DNA from: Deltaproteobacteria bacterium
Lineage (GTDB): Bacteria > Desulfobacterota > Binatia > UBA9968 > JAJDTQ01
Length of the DNA: 64,000 nt
Direction of reading: 5' to 3'
NCBI GenBank assembly: GCA_028818755.1
Contig: JAPPNF010000169.1
Span: 1-64,000, forward strand
Below are positions 44,546-53,454 of the stretch, piece by piece. The position numbers were made by a program, and so were the translations under genes. Under the pieces are notes generated by a model that searched no databases, had not been told where the DNA came from, and was given only the letters and a program-made list of their open reading frames with translations. The first letter of the stretch is position 1. Every line of letters begins with the position of its first letter.

Positions 44546-45349
44546 CTAGGCGAAGGCCTGGTCCAGGCGCGCCATGTCCTCTTCGGAAAGGCGCCAGTCC
44601 GACGCGCCGCAGTTCTCGGTGGTCCGGGAGACCTTGTCGGACTTGGGGATGGCGATGACGCCTTCGTGGGAAGTACACCAGTTGAGCGCCACTTGAGCGG
44701 CGGTCTTGCCGTTCGCTTCCGCGATCTCGTGCAGCGCCCTTGTCTCCCGCGCCGGGAACAGCCCGGGTTTGCCGGCAAGCCTGCCGCTGTCCAGCGGCGT
44801 GTAGGCGATGACGGTGACGTCGTGGCGCTGGCAATAGGGCAACAGCGTCCGCTCGATTTCGCGCCGCCGGAGGTTGTACAGCACCTGATTCGACACGATG
44901 GGATGATGGCTCAGGGCGGCCTGCGCCTCCACCAGTTCGTCGGTGGAGAAGTTGCTGACGCCGATGTAGCGGATCCGGCCCGTATCCACCAGGGTTTCCA
45001 TTGCACGCATGGTTTCCTCGATGGGAGTGTTCCGGCTCGGCCAGTGGATCTGGTAGAGGTCGATGGTGTCGATATCGAGCCGCCGTAGGCTGGCGTCCGC
45101 GGCTCGAAGCACCTGGTCGTAACCCAGGTGGTCTCCGGACACCTTGCTGGCGACGAATACCTGCTCGCGGATGCCGCGCACGGCCTCGCCGACGATGTCC
45201 TCGGTCCGGTACATCTCGGCCGTGTCGATCAGGTTCGCGCCCAGCTCGATGCCGTGCCGGAGAGGCTCGACTCCGCCCCGGTATTGCCACACGCCCAGGC
45301 CGACCTCGGGCACCTGGAGATCAGTGCGGCCGAGTGGTTTCGTCTTCAT
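44546..45349 (-). CDS. Aldo/keto reductase
   Basis: 267 aa. Catalytic tetrad of the AKR family is present: Asp and Tyr in LIDTAEMYRTE, Lys in FVASKVSG, His in YQIHWPS; NADPH-binding IPKSDKVSRTTEN near the C-terminus. The (beta/alpha)8 fold reduces aldehydes or ketones. Forty bp upstream of the aminotransferase, likely the first gene of that operon. Confidence 0.92.
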   Translation of the reverse strand: MKTKPLGRTDLQVPEVGLGVWQYRGGVEPLRHGIELGANLIDTAEMYRTEDIVGEAVRGIREQVFVASKVSGDHLGYDQVLRAADASLRRLDIDTIDLYQIHWPSRNTPIEETMRAMETLVDTGRIRYIGVSNFSTDELVEAQAALSHHPIVSNQVLYNLRRREIERTLLPYCQRHDVTVIAYTPLDSGRLAGKPGLFPARETRALHEIAEANGKTAAQVALNWCTSHEGVIAIPKSDKVSRTTENCGASDWRLSEEDMARLDQAFA

Positions 45350-45434
45350 CGGGTGCCTGTCGTGGGGACCGGGAGGGCCGGTTCTGCGGCCGGCAAGTCG
45401 CGCCGGACAAAGCGCATGGGCAGGAGATCAAGCG

Positions 45435-45531
45435 GCGTCCTTCGACTTCGCTTCGCTACGCTCAGGACGAACGGGTTTGGAAATCCTGTTTCCGTTCGTC
45501 CTGAGCGTAGCGAAGCGAAGTCGAAGGACGC
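45435..45531. repeat. 40-bp-arm palindromic intergenic repeat, copy 1
   Basis: GCGTCCTTCGACTTCGCTTC to ...GACGAACGG is repeated as its perfect reverse complement after a 17-nt loop (40-bp arms). The same motif recurs at 56251-56395. This unit type is widely dispersed in intergenic regions of GC-rich bacteria. Confidence 0.9.
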
Positions 45532-45555
45532 CATTCTGCTTACTCGGACGGGCTC

Positions 45556-45858
45556 CTAGGCGGTGCTGGCGGCGCTGTCACCGGAGGATGACTTCTCCGA
45601 AGGCTTGCTCTCCTTGGACTTCCCGGAGTCCGTCGAATCCTTTCCGCCGTTGTTGTCCTGCTTGTCTCCGTTGGAACCCTTTCCGCGTCCGTAGTCGGTC
45701 ACGTACCAACCGGTGCCCTTGAGTTGAAAGGACGTGTTCGAGATCAGCTTCTGTACCTTGGCCCGGCAACTCGGGCACTTCTTGAGCGGGTCTTCCGTGA
45801 TCCTCTGGGTCACCTCGAACACGCCGCATTTCGAACACTGGTACTCGTAGATGGGCAT
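45556..45858 (-). CDS. FmdB-like zinc-ribbon protein
   Basis: 100 aa from [12 protein letters not shown]; the track start 47 codons upstream is not conserved. Two CxxC knuckles ([10 protein letters not shown] and KCPSCRAK) make the FmdB zinc ribbon (residues 1-45). [20 protein letters not shown] follows, typical of stand-alone FmdB proteins, then an acidic Ser/Lys-rich disordered tail. Second FmdB in the window; this one is not linked to amidases. Confidence 0.88.
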   Translation of the reverse strand: MPIYEYQCSKCGVFEVTQRITEDPLKKCPSCRAKVQKLISNTSFQLKGTGWYVTDYGRGKGSNGDKQDNNGGKDSTDSGKSKESKPSEKSSSGDSAASTA

Positions 45859-46055
45859 AGGCTGGCCTCGCGCGGGTAGGTTATCGGAAACATAAACACT
45901 GGTCCCGCGGTTGTCAAATACGCTCTCCCGCCGCCCGGCGGTGTCGTTCGGGGCTTCGAGGCGCGGCTTCCGGGGTTGACTTGACCTGCGACCGGACACG
46001 GGCTTATGTTACGAGCCATCTGACAGCCGGACCGACGCCAGCCAAGGAGGAAAGA

Positions 46056-47225
46056 ATGGATTTCGAGCTTCCCGAAGAGGTCAAGATCATCAAGAACACC
46101 ATGCGTGATTTCGTCGACCGTGAGCTTATCCCGCTGGAGCGGGAGTTTCGCCCGGAGGGCGAGGAGATGCCCGAGGAGCTCTACAAGCCGCTTCAGGAAA
46201 AGGCCAAGGCCCTGGGGTTCTGGATGCTCGACATTCCCGAGGAGTACGGCGGCGCCGGTCTCGACCTGTTGACGCGCTGCGTGATCCAGGAGGAGGTCTC
46301 CCGCACCATCTCCATCCCTTTCCGCAACAACCCGGTCTTCGGCCCGGAGGCGCGCGGCATTCTTTTCGAGCTCAACGACGAGCAGAAGGAGCGCTACCTC
46401 TACCCCGTGATCCGCGGGGAAAAGACCGCGTGCTTCGCCCAGACCGAGCCCGACGCCGGCGGCGACCCCGCGGGGATGAAGACCCGGGCGGTGCTGGACG
46501 GCGATCACTGGGTGCTGAACGGCACCAAGCGCTTCATCAGCAACGCGGGCTTCTCCGACTTCGCCCAGGTCATGGCGGTGACCGATCCCGAGAAGCGCGC
46601 GCGGGGCGGCATCACCTGCTTCCTGGTGGACATGGACACGCCGGGCGTGACCATCGAACGCCGCTGGCCCACCATGATGGGCGACGCGCCGTTCCAGATC
46701 CTTTTCGAGGACGCCCGCATACCCGTGGGCAACGTCGCGGGCGAGGTGGGGCAGGGCTTCCGGCTTGCCCAGGGCTGGCTCCAGGAGGGGCGCATCAAGG
46801 GCCACGGTGCGCGTTGCGTCGGCATCGCAGAGCGCGCGCTGGACATGATGATGGACTACTCGCAGATCCGTACCACCTTCGGGCAGCCGCTGGCGGAACG
46901 GCAGGCGGTCCAGTTCATGATCGCCGACTCGGTCATGGAGCTACACATGGCGCGCAACTTGGTCTACGAATGCGCCTGGCGCCACGACCGCGGCGAGGAC
47001 ATCCGCAACATGGGCTACATGGTCAAGTGCGTGTGCACGGAGATGGCCAGCCGGGTGGTGGACCGCTCCATCCAGGTCCACGGCGGCATCGGCCTCACCA
47101 AGGAGTTGCCGCTGGAGTGGTGGTACCGGCAGTTGCGCAGCATCCGCATCACCGAGGGCGCCACCGAGGTGCTGCGCTGGCGCATGGCCCAGAACCTCTT
47201 GCGCGCCCGCGCCAAGGGTCAATGA
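46056..47225 (+). CDS. Acyl-CoA dehydrogenase
   Basis: 389 aa from MDFELPEEVKIIKNTMRDF, after AAGGAGGAAAGA. FAD-dependent family signatures: CFAQTEPDAGGDPAG near 130, RFISNAGFSDFAQVMAV, and the C-terminal IQVHGGIGLTKELPLEWWYR. Oxidises an acyl-CoA to the enoyl-CoA in fatty-acid or xenobiotic breakdown. The stop overlaps the next gene (ATGA), coupling it to two CoA-transferases. Confidence 0.94.
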   Translation: MDFELPEEVKIIKNTMRDFVDRELIPLEREFRPEGEEMPEELYKPLQEKAKALGFWMLDIPEEYGGAGLDLLTRCVIQEEVSRTISIPFRNNPVFGPEARGILFELNDEQKERYLYPVIRGEKTACFAQTEPDAGGDPAGMKTRAVLDGDHWVLNGTKRFISNAGFSDFAQVMAVTDPEKRARGGITCFLVDMDTPGVTIERRWPTMMGDAPFQILFEDARIPVGNVAGEVGQGFRLAQGWLQEGRIKGHGARCVGIAERALDMMMDYSQIRTTFGQPLAERQAVQFMIADSVMELHMARNLVYECAWRHDRGEDIRNMGYMVKCVCTEMASRVVDRSIQVHGGIGLTKELPLEWWYRQLRSIRITEGATEVLRWRMAQNLLRARAKGQ

Positions 47226-48421
47226 GCGGAGAGTCGCTGCTTCCCTCGGGCTTCCGGGTGCTGGACCTCGGCACCGCCATGGGGGCCTTCTGCGGCAAGG
47301 TGCTGGCGGACCTCGGCATGGACGTGGTCAAGGTCGAGCCGCCGTCGGGGGACGACCTCCGCAACGAGCCGCCCTTCGCCAGGGGCCGGAACAACCGCGA
47401 GGGCAGCCTCCGGTTCGCCTACTTCAACTCCGGCAAGCGCGGCATCACCCTGGATCTCGGGCGTGAGACAGGTCGCAGCATCCTTCTGGACCTGGTGGAG
47501 CGGGCGGACGTGGTCATCGACAGCCATGACCCCGGCTACCTCGAAGACCTGGGGATCGGCTACGGGGAGATGGTGGCGCGCCGCCCCAAACTGGTGCTGG
47601 TTTCCATCTCCGCCTTCGGGCAGGACGGACCTTACCGCGACTACCGGGCGCCGGACCTGGTGGCCAACGCCATGGGCGGGCTGCTCTTCATCAGCGGCGA
47701 CCCCAGCATGACCCCGTGCGTTCCCCCCGGCGGCCAGTCCTACGTCTACACCTGTCTCTACTCCGCCCTGGGCGCCCTGCTGGCGCTCTGGCAGCGCGAG
47801 ACCAAGGGCGTGGGCGCCCACATTGACGCCTCGGTGCAGGCCAGCATGGCTCTCCACGAGCACGTTGCCTTTACCTGGTCGTCCGAGGGCCGGCTCATGA
47901 AGCGCGCCGGCAGCCAGCACCAGCACGTGGCCCCGGCCAACCTGTTCCCGTGCAAGGACGGCTGGATTTCGTTCTTCGCCACCCAGCGGCACTGGCCCAT
48001 CTTCCTGGACATGTGGGAGGGGCACCCGACGGAGTTGGACGACCCGGAGCTGATCGACAACGCCAAGCGCCGCGCGGCCGCGGACTGGCTCAATCCCATG
48101 GTGGCGTCGTTCACCTCCCAATACGGCAAGGAGGAGCTGTCCGTGCTGCTTCAGAAGCACGGCCTGCCGGCGCTGCCGGTGAACTCGCCGCGGGACTTCA
48201 TGGAGGACCCGCATATCGTCGAGCGGGGTTTCTTCGGTACGGTGGAGCACCCGGTCCTCGGCTCCTTCTCCCAGCCGGGAGTGCCGTTCCTGCTGGACGG
48301 AGAACGCCGGGGCCCCCGGCCCGCGCCGATGCTGGGCCAGCACAACGCGGAGGTTCTCGGCAGCGACCTCGGGCTGAGCGAGGAGGACATGGGGGTGTTG
48401 GCCGCGGAGGGAGTCATCTGA
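47222..48421 (+). CDS. CaiB/BaiF family CoA-transferase (first of a pair)
   Basis: 399 aa starting at the ATGA overlap; the track's 663-aa ORF starts inside the previous gene. Class III CoA-transferase: GFRVLDLGTAMGAFCGKVLADLGMDVVKVEPP at the N-terminus, GSLRFAYFNSGKRGITLDL, and the DLVANAMGGLLFISGD segment. Moves CoA between carboxylic acids via a glutaryl/aspartyl thioester. Likely activates the acid whose CoA ester the dehydrogenase uses. Confidence 0.92.
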   Translation: MSGESLLPSGFRVLDLGTAMGAFCGKVLADLGMDVVKVEPPSGDDLRNEPPFARGRNNREGSLRFAYFNSGKRGITLDLGRETGRSILLDLVERADVVIDSHDPGYLEDLGIGYGEMVARRPKLVLVSISAFGQDGPYRDYRAPDLVANAMGGLLFISGDPSMTPCVPPGGQSYVYTCLYSALGALLALWQRETKGVGAHIDASVQASMALHEHVAFTWSSEGRLMKRAGSQHQHVAPANLFPCKDGWISFFATQRHWPIFLDMWEGHPTELDDPELIDNAKRRAAADWLNPMVASFTSQYGKEELSVLLQKHGLPALPVNSPRDFMEDPHIVERGFFGTVEHPVLGSFSQPGVPFLLDGERRGPRPAPMLGQHNAEVLGSDLGLSEEDMGVLAAEGVI

Positions 48422-49635
48422 TGTCCAGTCCCAACCGGATTCTCGAAGGCGTCCGCATCATCGCGTTCACCACCGGGTACGCCGGCCCCTATGCCGGCCG
48501 GCTGCTGGCGCAGTACGGCGCCGAGGTCATCAAGGTGGAGTCCTTTCCAGGCGGGCTCGACACCTTCAGACATTACGGCGCGGAGGGCGACATCAATGCC
48601 GCGCCGCGCTTCATCGAGTGCAACCTGGCCATCCGGTCCATGACCGTCAACATCAAGCACGACGACGGCAAGCGGATCATCAAGGAGCTGGCGGCCAAGT
48701 CCAACGCGGTGCTGGTGAACTTCCGGCCCCAGGTGCTGGGCCGGCTCGGGCTCGGCGACGACGAGCTCAGGAAGGTCAACCCCGCCATCATCATTCTCAA
48801 GCTGCCGGGGCTGGGCGAGACCGGACCCAAGAACTGGTACGGCACCTGGGGGTTCAATCTCAACTCCTTCAGCGGCATGACCTACCTCTGGAACCATCCC
48901 GGACAGGACCGCCCCATCGGCAGCCAGGGCGTCTATCCCGACCATCTCGGCTTCATCTCCGCGCCCACCATCATGATGGCCGCGCTGCTGCGCCAGAAGC
49001 TCACCGGCAAGGGCTGCTCCATCGACGTGTCCCAGGGCGAGGTGACCGCCTATACCCTGGGCACCAGCTACCTGGAGTCCAGCATCAACGGCGTCGACCC
49101 CCAGCCCCAGGGGAACCGGAGCCTCACCGCGGCCCCCCACGGCTGTTATCGCTGCCAGGGCGACGAGCGCTGGTGCGTGGTGTCGGTGAACAGCGACGAA
49201 GAGTGGCGGAGCCTGTGCGGCGTCATGGGCAACGAGGCGCTGGCGGGCGACAGCCGCTTCGCCACCTGCGTCGAGCGGCGCCGCCATGCCGACGAGCTGG
49301 ACGCCATCATTTCCGACTGGCTCGCCACGCAGACCGTCGAGGACGTCGCCCACCGCCTGCAGGCCGCCGGGGTACCGGCCGGGGTGGTGCAGAACGGCAC
49401 CGACCTCTGCAACGACCCCCAACTCCGCCACCGGGACTACTTCCAGAAATACCAAGACTCCCCCATCGGCCCCTTCGAGCTGCCCCGCGGCGGGATCATC
49501 TTCAGGGACATGCCGGAGGAGGAGATCCCCATCACCCCGCCGCTCGGTGAGCACACCGAGCAGGTCATGCGCGACGTGCTGGGCTACGACGCCGCCGCCA
49601 TCGTGAAGTGGAAAGAGGAGGGGGTGCTGGCGTAG
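48421..49635 (+). CDS. CaiB/BaiF family CoA-transferase (second of a pair)
   Basis: 404 aa, start overlapping the previous stop by one base (TGATG). N-terminus GVRIIAFTTGYAGPYAGRLLAQYGAEVIKVES and ITPPLGEHTEQVM near the C-terminus are characteristic. It differs clearly from its neighbour, so the pair may be a heteromeric enzyme as seen in some benzylsuccinate-type CoA-transferases, or two independent enzymes. Confidence 0.92.
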   Translation: MSSPNRILEGVRIIAFTTGYAGPYAGRLLAQYGAEVIKVESFPGGLDTFRHYGAEGDINAAPRFIECNLAIRSMTVNIKHDDGKRIIKELAAKSNAVLVNFRPQVLGRLGLGDDELRKVNPAIIILKLPGLGETGPKNWYGTWGFNLNSFSGMTYLWNHPGQDRPIGSQGVYPDHLGFISAPTIMMAALLRQKLTGKGCSIDVSQGEVTAYTLGTSYLESSINGVDPQPQGNRSLTAAPHGCYRCQGDERWCVVSVNSDEEWRSLCGVMGNEALAGDSRFATCVERRRHADELDAIISDWLATQTVEDVAHRLQAAGVPAGVVQNGTDLCNDPQLRHRDYFQKYQDSPIGPFELPRGGIIFRDMPEEEIPITPPLGEHTEQVMRDVLGYDAAAIVKWKEEGVLA

Positions 49636-49772
49636 GGGCCTCCTCGGGCCCGGGACCCACCGTCCCGGGAAGTGACTGCGGCAACACCAACGACGTAACC
49701 GGACTCTCCAGGTCTTGAGAGGGAACACGGAGTGGGTCGCGGTCTATCAGAAGAAAGGAGTGGACGAGTATC

Positions 49773-50135
49773 GTGTTTTGGCGTCGCAAGAACAAGAAGG
49801 TGGACGAGCAGGTTGTGCTCTACCCGTGGGTGGCGTGGTCCGAACAAGACACGGCGGAGGCGAAGGAGACCATCAGGGCCGTATTCGACAAGGAGCCGCG
49901 GGAGCTTGACAGCGGCGAGGCCAGCACGGTGCTGGTCATGATCCAGTCGAACCGTGAGGGCGGCATGGCTGGAACGCTCGTGGATGGGGCGATGGCCGAA
50001 ACATTCATGAAGGATGAGGGCATCTCCATGGACCCTGATGCGCAGGACCCATCGGGCCGGCTGCGCTATCCGGAGATCGTGCGGAAAATCGGCTTCTCCC
50101 AGGAAGTCATGGATGAGTTGAAGATAGGTTTTTGA
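49773..50135 (+). CDS. Hypothetical 120-aa protein
   Basis: GTG start, AAAGGAG about 13 nt upstream. Sequence begins MFWRRKNKKVDEQVVLYPW, then an acidic soluble region (DTAEAKETIRAVFDKEPREL) and a conserved-looking C-terminus (RLRYPEIVRKIGFSQEVMDELKIGF). No TM segment or known motif. Its 3' end overlaps the convergent methyltransferase gene by 29 bp. Function not recognised. Confidence 0.55.
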   Translation: MFWRRKNKKVDEQVVLYPWVAWSEQDTAEAKETIRAVFDKEPRELDSGEASTVLVMIQSNREGGMAGTLVDGAMAETFMKDEGISMDPDAQDPSGRLRYPEIVRKIGFSQEVMDELKIGF

Positions 50136-50874
50136 TCGCGCGGGCCACGAAGAACGCGTAGCCGTAGCAGTCCGAGTACGCCTTCCAGATGTCGATCTCG
50201 CGCTGGCACTGATCGGCCAGTTCCTGCGCCTCGGGGCGGCCGGGGTGGCGCGCCCGAAACGCGGTCACGTTCCGCTCGAGCGGTCGGTAGTAGTCGTCCC
50301 ACCATGCCGACCGCGGCAGCATGAAGTGGCCCACCGTCTCGTACCCGCACGCGTCGATGGCGGTCAGGAGGGCCGCCGTATCGCGTATCGCGGGGTATTC
50401 CTGTTCCCAGAACCAGACGCATTCCGCCGGCGGGTCGGGTTTCGTCCAGCAGACCTCGGTAAACGCCACATGCCCACCACGCACGAGCAGGCGGCGCCAG
50501 TCGCACAGGGATGCCTCGACACCCGTATTGTAGATGGCGCTTTCGCACCAGATCAGGTCGAACGAGGCGTCCGCGAAATCGAGGCTTTGCATGTCGGCGA
50601 CACGCGCCTCCACGCGCTCGGCGAAACCAAGGCGGCGGGCTTCGCGGTTCAACTCGTCGACGAACGGCGGATGGTTGTCAATGGCGACGATGCGGGCAGG
50701 GGAGTTCTGCGCGAGGACCCGTGTCTGCCGGCCGGTTCCGCAGCCGATGTCGAGAATACGGGTATCGGGCCCGATGCCGGGAACCAGGGAGAGGGCCCGG
50801 ATCGTGCTGGCGACATCGCCGGGTCCCTGCTGCGGCAACCCGCTGAACAACTCGAAGAACAGTGCTGTCGTCAA
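50107..50874 (-). CDS. Class I SAM-dependent methyltransferase
   Basis: 255 aa from a TTG whose TTGA overlaps the stop of the upstream dehydratase; the longer track ORF is out of context. SAM motif I ILDIGCGTGRQTRVL (about 40-55), acidic motif IVAIDNHPPF, and motif post-II FDLIWCESAIYN. Typical small-molecule methyltransferase of the UbiE/Coq5-like fold. Coupled to threonine dehydratase; the substrate is unknown. Confidence 0.82.
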   Translation of the reverse strand: MTTALFFELFSGLPQQGPGDVASTIRALSLVPGIGPDTRILDIGCGTGRQTRVLAQNSPARIVAIDNHPPFVDELNREARRLGFAERVEARVADMQSLDFADASFDLIWCESAIYNTGVEASLCDWRRLLVRGGHVAFTEVCWTKPDPPAECVWFWEQEYPAIRDTAALLTAIDACGYETVGHFMLPRSAWWDDYYRPLERNVTAFRARHPGRPEAQELADQCQREIDIWKAYSDCYGYAFFVARAIKNLSSTHP

Positions 50875-51914
50875 CCCGACTCCCGGGGGGCGTTGTCCAG
50901 GGCGGCCCGCAACTGCGGGATCGAGATGTTTCCGCCGCTCATCACGAGGGCGATCCTCTTCCCGCGCAGCCGCTCCCGGACCTTCAACGCTCCGGCCAAA
51001 GAGGCGGCGCCCGCCTGCTCCGTCAGGTTGTGGGTCTTTTCGAGGCACAGCACGATCGCCTGTTCCAGCTCCGTGTCGGTTACGAGGACGAAGTCGTCCA
51101 GCAGGTCCCTCAGGATGCCGTTGGTCATCTCGTAACCGGAACCGGTTGCAAGGCCCTCGGCAATGGTCCGCATGGGCGATTCGACGATCCGGCCTTCCTT
51201 CCACGACAGCCAAGCGGCCTGGGCCTGCGCGGACTGGACGCCCAACACCTGGATGTCCGGATTGACCGTCTTGGCGACGATGCAGGCGCCGCACGCACCG
51301 CTGCCGCCGCCAATGGGGGTCACGATGACCTGCACATCCGGCAGGTCTTCGAGGATCTCCAGTGCGACCGTGCCGACGCCGGCGATCAGGTGGGGCTCGT
51401 TGGCGGAGTGGATGAAGCGGTACCCCCGCTCGCGCGCCAGCCGCTCGGCATGGGCGAGGCAATCGTCGAAGACCGCGCCGTGGAAGATGACGTTGGCGCC
51501 GAGGTTCCGCATCGACTCGACCTTGCCCGGGTTGGCGCCTTCGGGCGCGACGATGGCGGCCTCGACTCCGAAGACACCGGCGGCGTAGGCGATGGATTGT
51601 CCGTGGTTGCCCGTGGACGCCGCGGTCACGCCGCGACGCTTCTCGTCGTCCGAGAGCTGGGAAATCAGATTGACGCCGCCCCGCACCTTGAAGGCCCCCA
51701 GGCGCTGGTGGTTCTCGTGTTTGACGTAGACCTCTGCGTCCAGGAGGCGGTCCAGGGACAGGTAACGGTGAAGCGGGGTCCTGGTCACATGCGGGGCGGT
51801 GCGGCGGCTCGCCCCGATGACGTCCTGCAACGTGGGTCGCTCGAACGTGTCCACCCGGCCTGTCAATAAACTGTCCCTGTTACCTTCCATTGGTCTACCG
51901 TGACTCATGGCCAT
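50871..51914 (-). CDS. Threonine/serine dehydratase (PLP fold type II)
   Basis: 347 aa from 51914, or 339 aa from the ATG at 51890 (MEGNRDSLL). PLP Lys in RLGAFKVRGGVNLI; Gly-rich phosphate loop ITPIGGGSGACGA; TGNHGQSIAYAA. Deaminates L-threonine or L-serine to the 2-keto acid. Lacks the C-terminal ACT regulatory domain, so it is likely a catabolic or unregulated form. The strong SD upstream is positioned for a 12-codon mini-ORF rather than for this start. Confidence 0.88.
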   Translation of the reverse strand: MAMSHGRPMEGNRDSLLTGRVDTFERPTLQDVIGASRRTAPHVTRTPLHRYLSLDRLLDAEVYVKHENHQRLGAFKVRGGVNLISQLSDDEKRRGVTAASTGNHGQSIAYAAGVFGVEAAIVAPEGANPGKVESMRNLGANVIFHGAVFDDCLAHAERLARERGYRFIHSANEPHLIAGVGTVALEILEDLPDVQVIVTPIGGGSGACGACIVAKTVNPDIQVLGVQSAQAQAAWLSWKEGRIVESPMRTIAEGLATGSGYEMTNGILRDLLDDFVLVTDTELEQAIVLCLEKTHNLTEQAGAASLAGALKVRERLRGKRIALVMSGGNISIPQLRAALDNAPRESG

Positions 51915-51933
51915 TCAATTGCGTTGTGTCCAC
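51895..51933 (-). CDS. Possible 12-codon leader peptide before the dehydratase
   Basis: AAAGGAGGAATT lies directly before a GTG at 51933 that opens a 12-codon frame ending in TAG at 51895-51897, 4 nt upstream of ATG 51890. The best SD of the region therefore serves this mini-cistron, with the dehydratase reached by reinitiation or another start. Confidence 0.25.
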   Translation of the reverse strand: MDTTQLNGHESR

Positions 51934-52043
51934 AATTCCTCCTTTCGCCACCGGTTGCAATGATCTGGTGCGCGGAATGGGACCATCGTCGAAGTTTCGT
52001 TGTGCCTTGTCTTTCCCCGGACGGTTGGATAGGCAGGGAAATC

Positions 52044-53114
52044 ATGGCGCTGTTCCTGACCAACGAGGAAGTGGAGCGGCTTGTCACCGTCGAGGACGCC
52101 ATCGAGGTGCTGGAGCCGACTTTCGCCGACCTCGGTGCCGGCCGGTTGTCCAGCCGTCCGCGCACGCTCAACTATACCGGTCTTGGCGATGGCGAGTTCT
52201 ATCTTTATTCCTGCATGGATGCCTCGGTGCCGCGATTCGGAGTGCATTTGATCAGGATGACCTCGGAACACCTGTCGCGCAAGGTAGTGAAGGGTGTTCC
52301 CCGGCGTTACCAGATCCCCAATCCCGCGGGCAAGTTCTCCGGCCTGATCATCATGTTCAGCATCGAGGACCACGCGCCGCTGGCGATGTTTCAGGACGCG
52401 GTGCTCAACCGTACCATGATCGGCGCTACCAGCGGGATTGCCGCCAAGTACCTGAGCCGGGCCGACAGCGATGTGATGGCATTATTGGGCGCGGGATGGC
52501 TGGCTCCGACTCAGGTGATCGGCCATTGCGCCGTGCGGCCGATCCGGGAAATTCAGGTCTACTGCCCGACCGAAGAGCACAAGCTCCGGCTGTGCGAGGC
52601 CATGGAGGGAAGGGTCGACGCCAAACTCATCCCGATGGGCAGCACCGAAGAGGCGGTTAGGGGCGCCGACATCATCGCCTGCGCCACCAACTCCTACGAG
52701 CCGGTGTTCGACGGCGCCATGCTCAAGCCCGGCCACTACGTCGGCTCCCTCCAGGTGGGAGAGCTGGACGACCTCACCCACGAGACCGCCGACACCATCA
52801 CCGCGCGAGCCCGAGAGCCGGCCACCATCTGGCACATGAAGACCGGCGAGGTGCCGGCCGATCAGTTATGGCTGGAGCGCTGGAAGCCCCACTGGAACCA
52901 CAAGCTAAAGTTCCTGGGCGAGATTGTCGAAGGCCTCGACCAGGGTCGCACCCGCGACGACGACATCACGCTCTTCGGCGGCGTCGGCACCGGACCCTCC
53001 AGCGGGCTCGGCCTCCAGTACATTCCCGCCTGGGTCGCCTACCAGCGCGCACGCGAGCAGGGCATCGGCTTCGAGATACCGGACGAATTGTTCCTTCAGG
53101 ACGTGCACCCCTAA
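52044..53114 (+). CDS. Ornithine cyclodeaminase/mu-crystallin family protein
   Basis: 356 aa from MALFLTNEEVERLVTVEDAIEVLEP; the track start lies upstream in the divergent promoter region. NAD-binding segment VMALLGAGWLAPTQVIGHC near residue 145, then GADIIACATNSYEPVF. The family includes ornithine cyclodeaminase, alanine dehydrogenase and ketimine reductases. Divergent from the threonine dehydratase, consistent with amino-acid metabolism. Confidence 0.88.
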   Translation: MALFLTNEEVERLVTVEDAIEVLEPTFADLGAGRLSSRPRTLNYTGLGDGEFYLYSCMDASVPRFGVHLIRMTSEHLSRKVVKGVPRRYQIPNPAGKFSGLIIMFSIEDHAPLAMFQDAVLNRTMIGATSGIAAKYLSRADSDVMALLGAGWLAPTQVIGHCAVRPIREIQVYCPTEEHKLRLCEAMEGRVDAKLIPMGSTEEAVRGADIIACATNSYEPVFDGAMLKPGHYVGSLQVGELDDLTHETADTITARAREPATIWHMKTGEVPADQLWLERWKPHWNHKLKFLGEIVEGLDQGRTRDDDITLFGGVGTGPSSGLGLQYIPAWVAYQRAREQGIGFEIPDELFLQDVHP

Positions 53115-53145
53115 ACCAGCCCCTTCGAGGGATGTGTCGTGGCAT

Positions 53146-53394
53146 CTACCACGCTTCCTTACCGGTTGGCGGTCCCCAGTCGACTTCTTCGGGCTTGTGG
53201 TCCTTGGGTATTCTTGACAGAAGGTCCTTTAAGTCATGTCTGCCACGGACCATGGACACGGGCTGAACGATAATCCGGCCTTCTCTGACAGATACGTCCA
53301 CTTCGTCGCCAACGTGAATTCCGGCCTCAATCAATAGGGCTTTCGTCAACCGAAGCCCTTGGCCGTTTCCCCACTTCTGAACCTTGCTCAACAT
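53146..53394 (-). CDS. AbrB/MazE-like antitoxin or regulator
   Basis: 82 aa. The N-terminal swapped-hairpin DNA-binding motif is clear: KVQKWGNGQGLRLTKALLIEAGIHVGDEVDVSVREGRIIVQP. The C-terminus ends with an acidic segment (EEVDWGPPTGKEAW) like MazE tails that block the toxin. No mazF follows, so it is an orphan antitoxin or a transcription factor. Confidence 0.8.
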   Translation of the reverse strand: MLSKVQKWGNGQGLRLTKALLIEAGIHVGDEVDVSVREGRIIVQPVSMVRGRHDLKDLLSRIPKDHKPEEVDWGPPTGKEAW

Positions 53395-53454
53395 ACGCCA
53401 CCTCCAGCCACATATATTTGCAGTGTCAACTTCATCGGATCGACTGTCTGACGG

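Noticed and set aside
46430-48421. 663-aa ORF as one protein
   Set aside because: Its first 264 codons are a shadow of the acyl-CoA dehydrogenase; the CoA-transferase starts at 47222.
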